From the NCBI RefSeq assembly GCF_000499845.2, contig NC_023754.2, positions 15,637,516-15,701,515 of the forward strand: 64,000 nucleotides of DNA, read 5' to 3'. Made by a program: the position numbers and the translations under genes. How positions within the stretch are numbered: the first letter of the stretch is position 1; each line of letters starts with the position of its first letter. Shown in pieces: positions 22,471 to 38,133 of this stretch. Below the pieces are notes generated by a model. That model was not told the DNA's origin. It saw only the letters and a list, made by a program, of their open reading frames with translations, and made no database searches. This DNA is from Phaseolus vulgaris. Taxonomy: Eukaryota; Streptophyta; Magnoliopsida; Fabales; Fabaceae.

Positions 22471-24050
22471 GCCATTGATTCGTGATTATGTGTATTGCTT
22501 TGACGTAGGTTTTTCCCATCGCAAGCTACTCAAACATTGTCTAAGAGGCATTTGCAAAAAAATGTATTTTCTAGTTGCAAGTTCTCGTACATATATATAT
22601 ACGGTTGAGGGACAAAAATGGTTTTTTGAATTATTAGCCTTAAAACAATAGAACCAAATGAATAATCAAATGAAACTATTCCTGTAATGAAAGACAAAAA
22701 CTTTGGAAAGCATATACGGTTTTGGATAAAATTTTATTAATTGGTACAACCACTGAAAAATACAGTTATCGTTGTTTAATTTCATCACCTTAGCTGGAGC
22801 ACAATATCACTACATTGCTGTACTTACTACGGCAAAATTAAAAAAAAATCCATTACTTGCTCGCAAAATATTTAGAGTTTGTTTTCATAAACAAATGTGA
22901 GGGTATTTTTGTTATTTGAATCTATGATTTTGTGGAGGAGAGAATATAAATGTGAAAAGTAAATTTTTTCTCTCCATTGAACAGTTGAACAGAACTAAAG
23001 GGAAACCAAACTCAATATTGATTTTTTTTTCTCCAAATTTATCATTTTTTATTTTATGATTTTACATTTATTTTACATTTTTCATTAATAAAAGATAGAT
23101 TTCATTACAAATATTAGTTATTAAATAAATTTAACTAACACAAATATTTTAATAAAGTAATAATAATAATAATTAATAATAAAAATAAAATTTTAATAAA
23201 AAATATATAGTTATTTATAATAAATAAATTATATAATTATTATTATAAATATAATAATATTATTTGCATTTAATACAAAAATATTTTCTAATTAAAATTT
23301 TTAAATTTATGAATTTTAAATTATTTATTTTTATATAACAATTTACAATTTTACATATATTCAAAATTTTACATGTACATAATTTTCATCAAGTAATTCA
23401 TATTTTTTTAAAATTAATTATTCAACTACATCAAATTATATTAATTAATAATTTTAATTCATCTAAATTTTATAAAAAATATATAATATTTGATTATTCT
23501 ATTTTGTTAAATGACAAGAATAAATTTATAATATTATATTTTATAACTTTAAAAAGTATATCCTTATAATCATCACACCAATTTTGATTGATTAATGTTT
23601 CTTATAAATTAATTATAACATAATAACACATTCTAAATACACTATTTTTTCCTCTCAAATTATCATACATTCACTTCAAATCTTTACACTTCAAATCTTC
23701 ACACCAAATAGAACCTTAAAGAAAGACACCTCATAGTCTTCGTCAATGCACTAAAATCTATGTGAGGTTTTTTTTTCTTAAACTGGTCTAATTTATTTTC
23801 AAATTTCTCAATATGCACAATTTTTTTTTTAGAAATGGGTAAATAGCCAACAGAGAGTACGCTTACCATAAATCGTCAATTGTGTTTACTATTTAAAAAA
23901 AAATCATATATATGACGATATACAATTTAATTAGAAATCGTATTTTGTATATATATTTTATAATATTATAATATATAAAAATTTAAAAAAAGAAATTTAA
24001 AACCTAGAATTGATATAGTCTTTTAACTAATCCTATATGAAAATACGTTT
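22471..24050. other. AT-rich stretch, possible MITE-like repeat
   Basis: No supportable coding region. 23000-23640 is extremely AT-rich, dominated by short AT-only runs. The pattern near 22870-23000 (AAACAAATGTGAGGGTATTT) and the ending CTTCACACCAAATAGAACC near 23697-23715 look like a non-coding repeat seen around legume genes, but I could not pair termini. Confidence 0.4.
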
Positions 24051-24059
24051 ATAATGTTT

Positions 24060-25030
24060 GAATATATAATAATTTGTTTGACTTATTTGGGAGTTGTTCA
24101 TCCATTTCATTATGCATAAGAGTTTTTGGTCTGCCTGATTTCTTACCGTGCATGTGGAGGTCTGGGATGAAATTCGATCCCATATAAGTAGACCAATAAT
24201 CTTTATTTTGAATTGGATGAAATTCAACTTCGTAAGCTTGCAAAATATACTGCAGACTATATATAGGATCAACGAATGTTGTTAGTTGTAAACAACATGC
24301 CGAACAAACATCGATAATATGAGCACAGGGAAGTTAGAGAGCTTGAAACTCCCCACAATCACACTACTAGTCATCAAGTCTTACTGTGTATGACATAAGT
24401 AGGCGTCGTAGTTGGGCAGTGAGTAATTCTTGAACATCAAACTCTGAATTTTGTCTATTGTAGCTTTAGACATGACACATAACAAATTATTGTTCATTTT
24501 TTCATAACAAGATAGTAATATCTTCCGAATACCCATGTTTATCAATTTTCTCTTCGCCTCAACATTCTTGAACTTTTTATTGAAGTTAAATGCAATGTGG
24601 TGTATGCAATATACTGATAGGATACCATGTCCTTCCCAAGCAACTTCTGGAGATTTTAATACTGATAAAATGACCTTTCATCTATTAGTTATCATGTATA
24701 TACTTTGTTGCAGTATGGCGTGTGATCGCAACAGGCGGAAGAACTAGATCAATGCTTCGTTTGTTTCACCTTCATTATTGCAAAAGCTAAAGGGCATATG
24801 ATCTGATTGCCATCTTGACCAATTGTAGTTACCAAAGTCACGTAGTATTTTTTCAGTCAAGAATGTTCCGTCAACTTGGACTATTGGCTTGCAATAATTA
24901 AAGTCATCAATGCAAGGCTTGAAAGCCCAAAATACAAGTTCGAAGATGAAACATGAGTTGTCTTGAACACCGTCTATAACCAAAGGTCGAGTTACATATT
25001 CGACAATTGTCCTAGGGACATTTTCTTGAA
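24060..25030 (-). pseudogene. MuDR-family transposase relic with SWIM zinc finger
   Basis: On the minus strand, FNYCKPIVQVDGTFLTEKI (about 24900-24845) matches the MULE transposase core, followed by HMPFSFCNNEGETNEA. Further 3', near 24345-24100, degenerate frames read GEFQAL then PCAHIIDVCSACC and VDPIYSLQYILQAYEVEFHP, NKDYWSTYMGSNFIPD and KKSGRPKT, the C-terminal SWIM finger tail typical of plant MuDR proteins. Several stops and shifts separate the pieces, and the N-terminal DNA-binding region is missing. It differs from the MULEs at 1-992 and 44792-46202. Confidence 0.8.
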
Positions 25031-25199
25031 CCGCTTGCAGCCATCTTGAAGATGATTACAGGATTCGTTCCATTGGCCGAATTCCATGGCAGGCGCCTTT
25101 TGTCTTACTATGCATGTCTCGTGAAAATAATATTATGAAATCATTTACCTAATGCATCTAAATAAAAAAAATCAAATTTTTTATTTTAAAAAATATTTC

Positions 25200-25372
25200 T
25201 TATGCGAGTTGGCCAGCAGGCCCGCGGGCCATCCCTTATGTGGGGCAAGCTAGAAAAATCAGCCTGCAAATTCTATGCAGGGTGGGCCAACCCGACCCAC
25301 TTTTTGCGTGCCAAGTGCAAGGCAGGCTTATGCGGGGCGAACCAACCCGCATTGCCACCCCTATTGGTTGGA
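25200..25372. mobile_element. hAT-like non-autonomous element terminal fragment
   Basis: A GC-rich block carries GGCCCGCGGGCC, CCAACCCGACCCAC and ends GCATTGCCACCCCTA, the reverse of the common hAT MITE start TAGGGGTGGCAATGC. A similar complete element lies at 40388-41178. The opposite end was not found here, so this is a truncated piece. Confidence 0.55.
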
Positions 25373-25587
25373 ATGTGGCTTCAGAGTATGTGATAAGTGC
25401 ATGCATTTTGGTTGAAGTGTGATTTTTATAGATGGGTGCATTGGGCTTCTCCATAGTCTAAACAGATAGTTTATTAAAGAAATAATGATTATCAAATTAT
25501 ATGCAATTATACACAATTATCGTAAGTAATTATCGTATGCAATTATACGCAATTAATTTGATAATGATTGACATGATTAGTGGATCA

Positions 25588-25976
25588 TTACATAATTAGA
25601 AACACTGCAGGCTTGTTTGCGTAAAACATAAAAGAGTAAACTAAATAATCATATCCAATTGATACCAACAGGAAAAGAGAACTAGAACAGAAAAACAAAA
25701 AGGAGTAACTAGCTTTGTCCTGTAACAATTGACACCAACCACCATTCATCATTCCCTTAAATAATTCAGGTTTACCTGTAACACTTTGATCCTTTTGTGC
25801 AAGCTCTCGCACCTCTCTTCATACACTTCCTTGAGATTTTTCATCTGTTGGATTCTTTGGGCTACAGTATCACACATGTCTTCAATTCTCTTCGACTACT
25901 TCTTTCATAGTCTCAGACAACTCTTGAAATCTGTTGATAACATCTCTTCAAAATCATTGGTGAATCATAACATCTC
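25588..25976 (-). pseudogene. Unrecognised coiled-coil/TM gene, copy 1 (fragment)
   Basis: Two exon-like blocks on the minus strand. The 5' block (to donor CAG|GTAAAC at 25776) reads RFQELSETMKEVVEEN, then after a frameshift DMCDTVAQRIQQMKNLKEVY-like sequence and ERCESLHKRIKVLQ, strongly heptad-like. The 3' block (25719-25588, preceded by TTACAG) reads DKASYSFLFFCSSSLFLLVS then IGYDYLVYSFMF and ends VFLIM, a hydrophobic segment. Together they suggest a coiled coil followed by a C-terminal membrane segment. The upstream exons are missing. I do not recognise the family. Copies 2 and 3 lie at 30690-31298 and 31430-31947. Confidence 0.5.
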
Positions 25977-26149
25977 AATCTAAAAGAAATCAAGTTATGG
26001 TCATGAAGCAAACATATTATGTAAGAGAAATTGTGGTTGATCCGCCAACATCTTGTTGAGAAACCAATTTTATGAGAAATAAAAAAACTTATCATTATTT
26101 ATACATATTTAATTGTAACATTAATACATAATTGGAACATCAACATACC

Positions 26150-28160
26150 TTGGTCAACACATTGAAGCTCTTCAAAATCATAGTCTAACAATGACGGTAA
26201 AAGTGTATCTTTTAGCCAACCTTGTGTACAAATAAGTGCCTCCACTCTTTGATGTGATAAAAAAACTATGATATGGATGAAACACTCTTTCTCCTAAACG
26301 TGGACTCATATGCTACTACAAAAACAGGCATAACTAATAATTCTCGTGCTATGTTTGAAAGGATTGAAAATATACATGAATTAATTTTCCACCAATCTAG
26401 AATATTCAAATTTGCACCTGTATCAAGTTCCTCCTTTAAATATTTTTGAAGCTAGCTCATATTTGTTTGAAGAGGGTAACCCTGTTGTTTGAAAAAATTT
26501 ATTCCAACCATATGGATCATTCTTATAAATCGGTATCTTTGTAGGTATTTGTTGTGTGTCATTTTCAGCTCCCCCTTTTTGACTTTTATATTCATCAAAC
26601 AACAACTTCAAAGAAATATTTAATCTTGACTTTAAGAAACATCCGTTATTTGTCTTTTCTGAATAAAAAAGTTGATCAATTGTCCAATTCACATATCTCA
26701 TTTTGTATCTAGGATCTAAGACAACGACAATTAGCAATAACATATTCAACTTGTTAGGTTCACCCCAATATTTCTCATTTTTTTCCCATTTTTTCAGCCA
26801 TCTTATATGTAGCACTGCTTGCACTATTGGACTTAAGAAAATGATTGATCCCATTCCAAATTCCTACCACCTCTAACATGTACATATTACTAGTAACATA
26901 GGAGGTACCAGAGATGCGCATAAGAGCTTCATAAAAAATACTCATAAATGGTAGAATAGACTCAACATATTCCCAATCTTCATAAGAAGGCAAACCAATT
27001 CCCTTTCCTAACTCATTAGCATATTTTGTATCATGAAACTCAAGCTCATCAAATGCCTTTTTATGTTTCAAAGCAGCATCTAACATCAAATAAGTTGAAT
27101 TCCATCTAGTTTCAACATCCAAACAGATGAGACCCTTATATTCAATGTTTTATTTCTCAACAGACTCCTTGAATTTCATAAATCTAGAAGAAGATGATCT
27201 AATATATTTTACTGCAATACGAATTCTTAAAATAGAGCAGTTAATCTCTTTTAGCTCACTACTCACAATTAAGTTCAAAATATGTGCACAACAACGCATG
27301 TGGATATAATCACCTTTCAAAACCAAGTTATTCCAAGATAATAGTCTTTTCTTCAAGTGTTGAACTCCTGTGTCATTTAATGTAGCATTATCTACTGTCA
27401 AGGTTAAAACACGAAACCCCATTCATACAAGCATGACTCAAAAAATTTAGCCATGACTTCTCCTGTATGACTTATTACTTTACAAAAATTCAAAATCTTT
27501 TTATGCAAGATCCAATCATTATCAATGAAGTGGACTGTCATAACTTTTATTTTGAGGTGAAGTCCATGTATTAGTAGTTAGACAAACTCTCTAACAAATT
27601 TGAGAAAAAAACTTATTCAAATATACCTTTTTTTGCATTCCATAATGATATAATATTTTGTGATAAGGTATAGTGTGATGGGATCTTAAATCTTGGTTGC
27701 AATGCATTTGAATACTTCCTAAAAGCAACATGCTCAACAAATCGAAAGGGGAGTTCAACTTCCACAAATATTTTTACCAGTTCTTCTTGACAAACTTCTT
27801 AGTCAAATCTACCGTAGGAAGGAGAGTTCATATTTCCATCAACTGTTGAAGATGTACCTACTTTTTGTCTCTTGTTTTCTTCTTTATTAGGGTTATTTGG
27901 ACATCTCAACACATGATTCCACATTACACTTGTTCCTTTCTCATATCGAATAAGAATATCACAATACTTGCACTAAGCTCTCTTATCCGACTTAGGTTTT
28001 AGTTGAATAAAATGATTTCAAGTTTCTGAGCGATTTTTTCTTCCCTCATGGAAAGAAGGTCTTGCATTTGTAGAGTCAGAGACAGTTGATGGAGTAGAAA
28101 CCACATACTAAATTGGTTTTGAAACTGAGTAATTATCTTCTTCGTGCATTGATGACATTG
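26150..28160 (-). pseudogene. hAT (Ac-like, BED finger) transposase relic
   Basis: On the minus strand, in order: a BED-finger-like region near 27990-27870 (TSVMWNHVLRCPNNPNKEEN), LTLTVDNATLNDTGVQHLKK and HMRCCAHILNLIVSSELKE (27420-27240), DVETRWNSTYLMLDAALKHK (27122-27060), VVVLDPRYKMRYVNWTIDQL (about 26730-26670) and the dimerisation region LNILDWWKINSCIFSIL with SNIARELLVMPV and VEALICTQGWLKDTLLPSL (26415-26190). These are the hallmarks of RICESLEEPER-like hAT proteins. Multiple stops and shifts make it inactive. It sits between copies of the coiled-coil repeat family. Terminal inverted repeats were not identified. Confidence 0.85.
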
Positions 28161-28231
28161 AATAAAAGTAAAAGATACAACCTATTATTGTATCCTTTGC
28201 AATATGGCTAGACGGTCTCCTCTACAATAAA

Positions 28232-28250
28232 AATATATATATATATATAT
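28232..28250. repeat. AT dinucleotide microsatellite
   Basis: About nine AT units directly upstream of the hAT transposase relic. Confidence 0.9.
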
Positions 28251-28259
28251 GAAGTAAAG

Positions 28260-29719
28260 ACTACAAAGTCATTTATACATGTACATACAAGTATATAAAA
28301 TAAGAATGATATCACTATTGTATATATCATCGCAAGCAAGACAAATTTTTAAGTGAAGTGTAGTAGCAACAACTTTATAAGGTCCATGGGTATGATTTTC
28401 TTTAAAGTTGTCCTGTTCTCTATAATACCTTCTAGAAAGTAGGGATTCTCAATTTATGAAGGCATTTATGCGTGTGATGTCAATGTGAAGGTCATAAAAA
28501 CTCAAGTTGTGGATTCTTAGCAGTCACATTGCTAGTTTTTAGGAGTTTACATTCGTCTTTTGTTGTGTATGTGACTGCTGTTTGAAATAATTCTTTATGC
28601 TTTAAATTAAAAGCTCCATTGCTAGGCTTTACTCCAGCACTCAAATTTAGAGTGTACCCTTCTTTAGTCTTATCAACTAAAAACATATCATGCACAAGAA
28701 GCATGTGAAACACCAAGTAGAAACACACGTTTTTGCACAATACTTCACTTCTATTTCAAGCCTGTCCTCTATATTCCTAAAACCTGAACTGAATGCCTTA
28801 TACCATCATAGTTGGCTCCAAGCAATTACGCAATTACAGATTAAATGTCTACCCTACATTCTAAAGCACATTGAAACTAGTATATAAAGTAACCAATAAC
28901 AACTAATTGTCCATGGTTGTTTATAATTGACTTATAGCTATGTTGGTCTCCATAGGCTAACCATTTGAAGTCTCACATAGCATCCAAGTACAGTTCACAA
29001 ATCTATGGCAATGGCTACAAAAAAGTCTTTTTTCTCTAAATTCAAAGAAAGCATCTATTTGATTCTTCCTTGCCATGGCTTCTAATTTGATCCAACATTG
29101 ACCTCTTTATTACCTTGACAAAAAGAATGTCTTCCATATAATTTATAAGAGGAAGTTTACACGAGAGAAACCTCATAGTTTTCCTAAATATGGTAAAATG
29201 AATCAAGATCTCATGTAATGCCAAAATGATTCTATCCCAGAAGCGAATTTTTTCAAGAAAATGGTAAGAGATTCTTAATTAGCTAAGTGAGAAAAGTTAT
29301 AATTATTTAAATATAAAACTGCACTATTATTTGCAATGTAGAAATCCCAAAAATGGGAGTTTATCCTACCAAAAAAATGATTTGGATAAACTATAGCAAA
29401 CATATTTGGAACTAATGAGATGATCCAAGGAAAACTAGAAGTAATAGTGAGTTGAAAAAATATAATGCATCAACCATCCAAACATAAGTGCTTATGGATG
29501 AAAACCAAAATAAGTTGCTTTTGCTGCAGAGACAGAGTGCTTCAATGCAAAGAAATCGATTTGCCAAGGCGGTGGAGAGAGTCGGAGGCAGTGGTGTGCT
29601 TCGTTCGTTTTGTCGGAGGTGCAGAGCGAAGTGCAATATGTGATTTGGATTGAAAATTTGGATTTTTAAATTTTTTAAATTTGTATAAATAAAATAGATA
29701 TCTGATTTGGAAAAACGGT
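28260..29719. other. Region without a recognised gene
   Basis: Weak minus-strand frames exist at 28492-28740 and 29042-29224. The first contains GYTLNLSAGVKPSNGAFNLK and could be part of an exon or TE, but I recognise neither. No splice-consistent multi-exon structure was found. Confidence 0.4.
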
Positions 29720-30680
29720 TAAATGTGGATCAAAATAAAATCCAGATTTAAATAACCAAATTTATAATGGATCAGAGCAATTTAGAAATTGGATAAGATT
29801 AACCTTACCAGATTTCATGCGTGCATGTTTTTTTTGGAATGTGACTTTTAATACTATAGATGGTGCATTGGGCTTCCATAGTCTCAAATATTATTAAATA
29901 AATAATGATTATAAAATTATATGCAATTATATACAATTATTGTACGCAATTAATCAAAATAAAATCAAGATTTAAATAACCAGATTTATAATGGATCAAA
30001 AAGGTTTAGAAATTGGATCAGATTAGTCTAACCAGATTTTTTTTTCTATCCTTAACCTTCATGCAAATTTCGTTCAGATGGATGCATGCATTTTGGTTAG
30101 AGTGTGATTTTTATTGATGTAGATGGGTACATTAGGCTTCCATAGTCTTAGACATTATTAAGAAAATAATGATTATCAAATTATACGCAATTATACACAA
30201 TTATTGTATGTAATTATTGTACACAATTAATCAAAATAAAATCCAGATTTAAATAACTACATTTCTAATGGATCAAAGCAGTTTAGAAATTTGATCATAT
30301 TAGTCTAACCAGATTTTTCCCACCTTAATCTTCATGCAGGTTTCGTTTAGAGTAGGTGAGTGCATGCATTTTGGTTGGAGTGTGATTTTTATTACTATAG
30401 ATGGGTGCATTGGGCTTCCATAATATCAGACATTATTAAGGAAATAATGATTATCAAATTATACACAATTTATTGTACGCAATTAATTAAAATAAAATCC
30501 AGATTTAAATAACTACATTTACAATGGATCAAAGCAGTGTAGAAATTTGATGAGATTAGCCTAACCAGACGATTGGGCTTCCATAGTTTCAGACATTATT
30601 AAGAAAATAATGATTATCAAACAATACGCAATTATACACAATTATTGCACGTAATTAATTTGATAATGATAGACATGATT
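29720..30680. repeat. Tandem array, ~230-275 bp degenerate units
   Basis: A phrase close to AAAATAAAATCCAGATTTAA starts units near 29731, 29958, 30232 and 30489. Each unit then has ATTTATAATGGATCA, GATTAGNCTAACCAGA, a GTGATTTTTATTACTATAGA GGGTGCATTGGGCTTCC segment and a block of AATTATACGCAATTATACAC. Related DNA lies at 25405-25580, on the other side of the hAT relic and likewise abutting the 3' side of a coiled-coil gene copy. Confidence 0.8.
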
Positions 30681-30689
30681 AGTGGATCA

Positions 30690-31298
30690 TTACCTAATTA
30701 AAAACACTGCAGGTCTGTTTGTGCAAAACAGAAAAGAGTAAACTAAATAATCATATCCAATTATACCAAGAGGAAAACATAACCAAAACAGAAAAATAGA
30801 AAAGAGAAATTAACTTTGTCATGTAACAATTAACACTAACCACCATTCATCATTCCCTTAAATAATTCAAGTTTACCTGTAACTTTGATCCTTTTATGCA
30901 GGCTCTCACACCTCTCTTCATGCGAATTATTTTGTCATCTGTTGAACTCTTTGGGCCACAGTATCACACATGTCTTCTAAGAGTTTTTATGTTCTCTCCG
31001 ACTATTTCTTTCATAATCTCATACAACTCTTCAAATCTTTTGATAATATCTCTAACTCATTTTTTCAGAGTCTCCATCAACTCTTTAAGACTTTTTATTT
31101 TTTATTTGACCATTGTCTTTTTTTCATTATATTTTTGTAATGCTCTCTTTTCAATTTCTTTATGCCACAAAAGGCCCAACATCATATATTAATGCAGTCA
31201 TAACATAATCTCACAGAATTGGAGTATTCACCTCTACAATCTTCAGCCTCTCCTTTGCGAGGAGAGCTCGGAGAGGTCGGAGTTTTCACCGTCAACAT
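30690..31298 (-). pseudogene. Unrecognised coiled-coil/TM gene, copy 2
   Basis: A putative first exon (31298-31232, 67 nt, donor GAG|GTGAAT) matches that of copy 3 in length and sequence. The coiled-coil block lies at about 31180-30880 and is riddled with stops, though short phrases such as ERCESLHKRIKV persist near 30915. The last block (about 30829-30690) reads DKVNFSFLFFCFGYVFLLV, then after a small deletion IGYDYLVYSF, matching the membrane segment of copy 1. It is inactive; it is valuable mainly for comparison with the other copies. Confidence 0.5.
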
Positions 31299-31429
31299 TC
31301 TGCATTTATAATCATCAAAAACCGCACCATTCAAAATTCACAATTTATAATAAGAAATTGAAAATTCAACATATGAAATTGCAATTACCTTCATCCCGGT
31401 TTCGTGTACGCAATTAAACACCATTAATT

Positions 31430-31947
31430 TGATAATGATAGACATGATTAATGGATCATTACATAATTAGAAACACTAGGTCTGTTTGCGCAATTCATCA
31501 TTCTCTTAAATAATTTAGGTTTACTTGTAACACTTCCATACTTTTGTGCAGGCTTCATACACTTCCTCGAGATTTTGCATCGGTTGGACTCTTTGGATCA
31601 CAGTATCACAAATGTCTTCAAGACTTTTTATGTTCTCTTCGACTATTGCTTTCATAGTCTCAGACAACTCTTCAAATTTGTTGATAATATTTTTTACTCT
31701 TTTTTCCAGAGTCTCCATCAACTCTTCAAGACTTTTTATTTTTTCTTTGACCATCGCCTCTCTTCCATTATATTTTTTTACTGCTTTATGTTTTCTATCA
31801 CAAAAAGACCCAACATCATATATTAATATAGTCATAACATAATCTCACATAAAAGAAAGAAGTGGAATTGGAGTATTCACCTCTGCAACCTTGAGCCTCT
31901 CCTCTGCGAGGAGAGCTCGTTGAGGTCAGAGTTTTGATCGTCAACAT
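31430..31947 (-). pseudogene. Unrecognised coiled-coil gene, copy 3 (longest coiled-coil frame)
   Basis: The minus-strand frame 31835-31521 encodes 104 residues: a short leader, then heptad-rich KSLEELMETLEKRVKNIINK, FEELSETMKAIVEENIKSLE and DICDTVIQRVQPMQNLEEVY, ending at a stop after EACTKVWKCYK. A putative upstream 67-nt exon is at 31947-31881. The membrane-segment exon seen in copies 1 and 2 is deleted: the flank jumps from GGTCTGTTTGCGCA to ATTCATCATTC near 31494. The reading frame of the first exon is unresolved (three frames remain partly open). No known family recognised. Confidence 0.5.
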
Positions 31948-31959
31948 TCATTTTCTACT

Positions 31960-32860
31960 TGCAGAGTCAAAGAAAACTAAAGAGATTCAAAACAATGGAT
32001 ATGGTATCATTTCCAATTTTCAATAACATTTATAAACAACAAAAACCTATGGATTCTGTTATATATCTCATTCTTTCAAATAAGCATCATTCGAAATTCA
32101 CAATTTATAATAAGAAATTGAAAATTCAACATATTAAATTACAATTACTTTTATGCAGATTTTATGCAGATTTCGTTTAGAATAGGAGGGTCATTTCACT
32201 TTTTTTTTTCTCTATCTCTATGTTCATCAATTTGGGTTTAGGGTCATAATATGTACATTAAAAAAACAGAGATACATGGTGGGTCATAATTCATCTTCGC
32301 ACCATTACAAAGATATTTTCATTTTCCATAGGTCTACCACAAAAAAAATTGTGTAAGAAAATGAATAAATAATATAAAAGTTTTTGTAATTCATGTTTTA
32401 TACTACATATTCCTCCAATGAATGATAATGAAAATAAAGATATTTTAAAAGAGGAAGATGATTATCCTATAATTAATATGAATGATATTGTTGGATAGTT
32501 TATCTGTATTAAATATTATGTCATTTATTTGGATCATTTCATGAATTATGAATCTATTTTAATTATTTTATGTATAATTGATGCCCGAATTACTATTTTT
32601 TTTTTCTCTCCAATCCGCCTCCGAGTTAAGAGTTTGACATCATTGATATAAACAACTCTTAATCGCTTCAATGATTATTCTAACTTGCATGAAGAGAATT
32701 CAAGCACTCATGAAGTTTATTTATAAAAGACCAAAGCATGTTATTTGGCATTTGGGAAAAGGCTTTAGGAAATTTCTACACAGTTCAGCTAGGTAGGATA
32801 ACAAATACTACATATTACAGATATATCTGGTTCGAGGAAAATTTCAAATCAGTTTTGAAT
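31960..32860. other. Spacer 3' of the ABCC gene
   Basis: AT-rich; a 73-codon plus-strand frame at 31959-32180 has no recognisable features. The last 100 bases before 32861 probably belong to the ABCC 3' untranslated region. Confidence 0.45.
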
Positions 32861-37923
<5,063 letters not shown>

Positions 37924-38133
37924 ATTGTTATAACATAGAAATAAACCTGTGATAGAGGAAGCAATATAAGAAACAAGGTATATAATTCTCAAGAAAACAT
38001 GCTTTCCACAAACTACAGAGTCAATCACAAGGAAACAAGAATAAACAAAATAATGGTCACAGCACCAAACTCTTAACAAACATGAGAAACTACTATGATC
38101 CTTTGCATCGGAGTAAGCACAAACAACATCCTA
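37924..38133 (-). other. ABCC: In-frame remnant of ABCC TMD0 upstream of the first ATG
   Basis: The same frame stays open upstream of the MAKLSP start and reads LLRVWCCDHYFVYSCFLVID then SITGLFLCY, resembling the last TMD0 helix and L0 linker of ABCC3-type proteins. A CAG/TTAG-like acceptor lies near 38134. No earlier TMD0 exon is visible up to 38500, and no in-frame ATG exists, so this may be 5' UTR left by an N-terminal truncation, or the 3' part of an exon joined to a distant first exon outside my recognition. Confidence 0.55.

Noticed and set aside
31546..31842. 98-codon plus-strand Ser/Phe-rich frame over coiled-coil copy 3
   Set aside because: It is the antisense shadow of the Lys/Glu-rich coiled-coil frame on the minus strand; the minus strand has the heptad pattern and splice-like borders.
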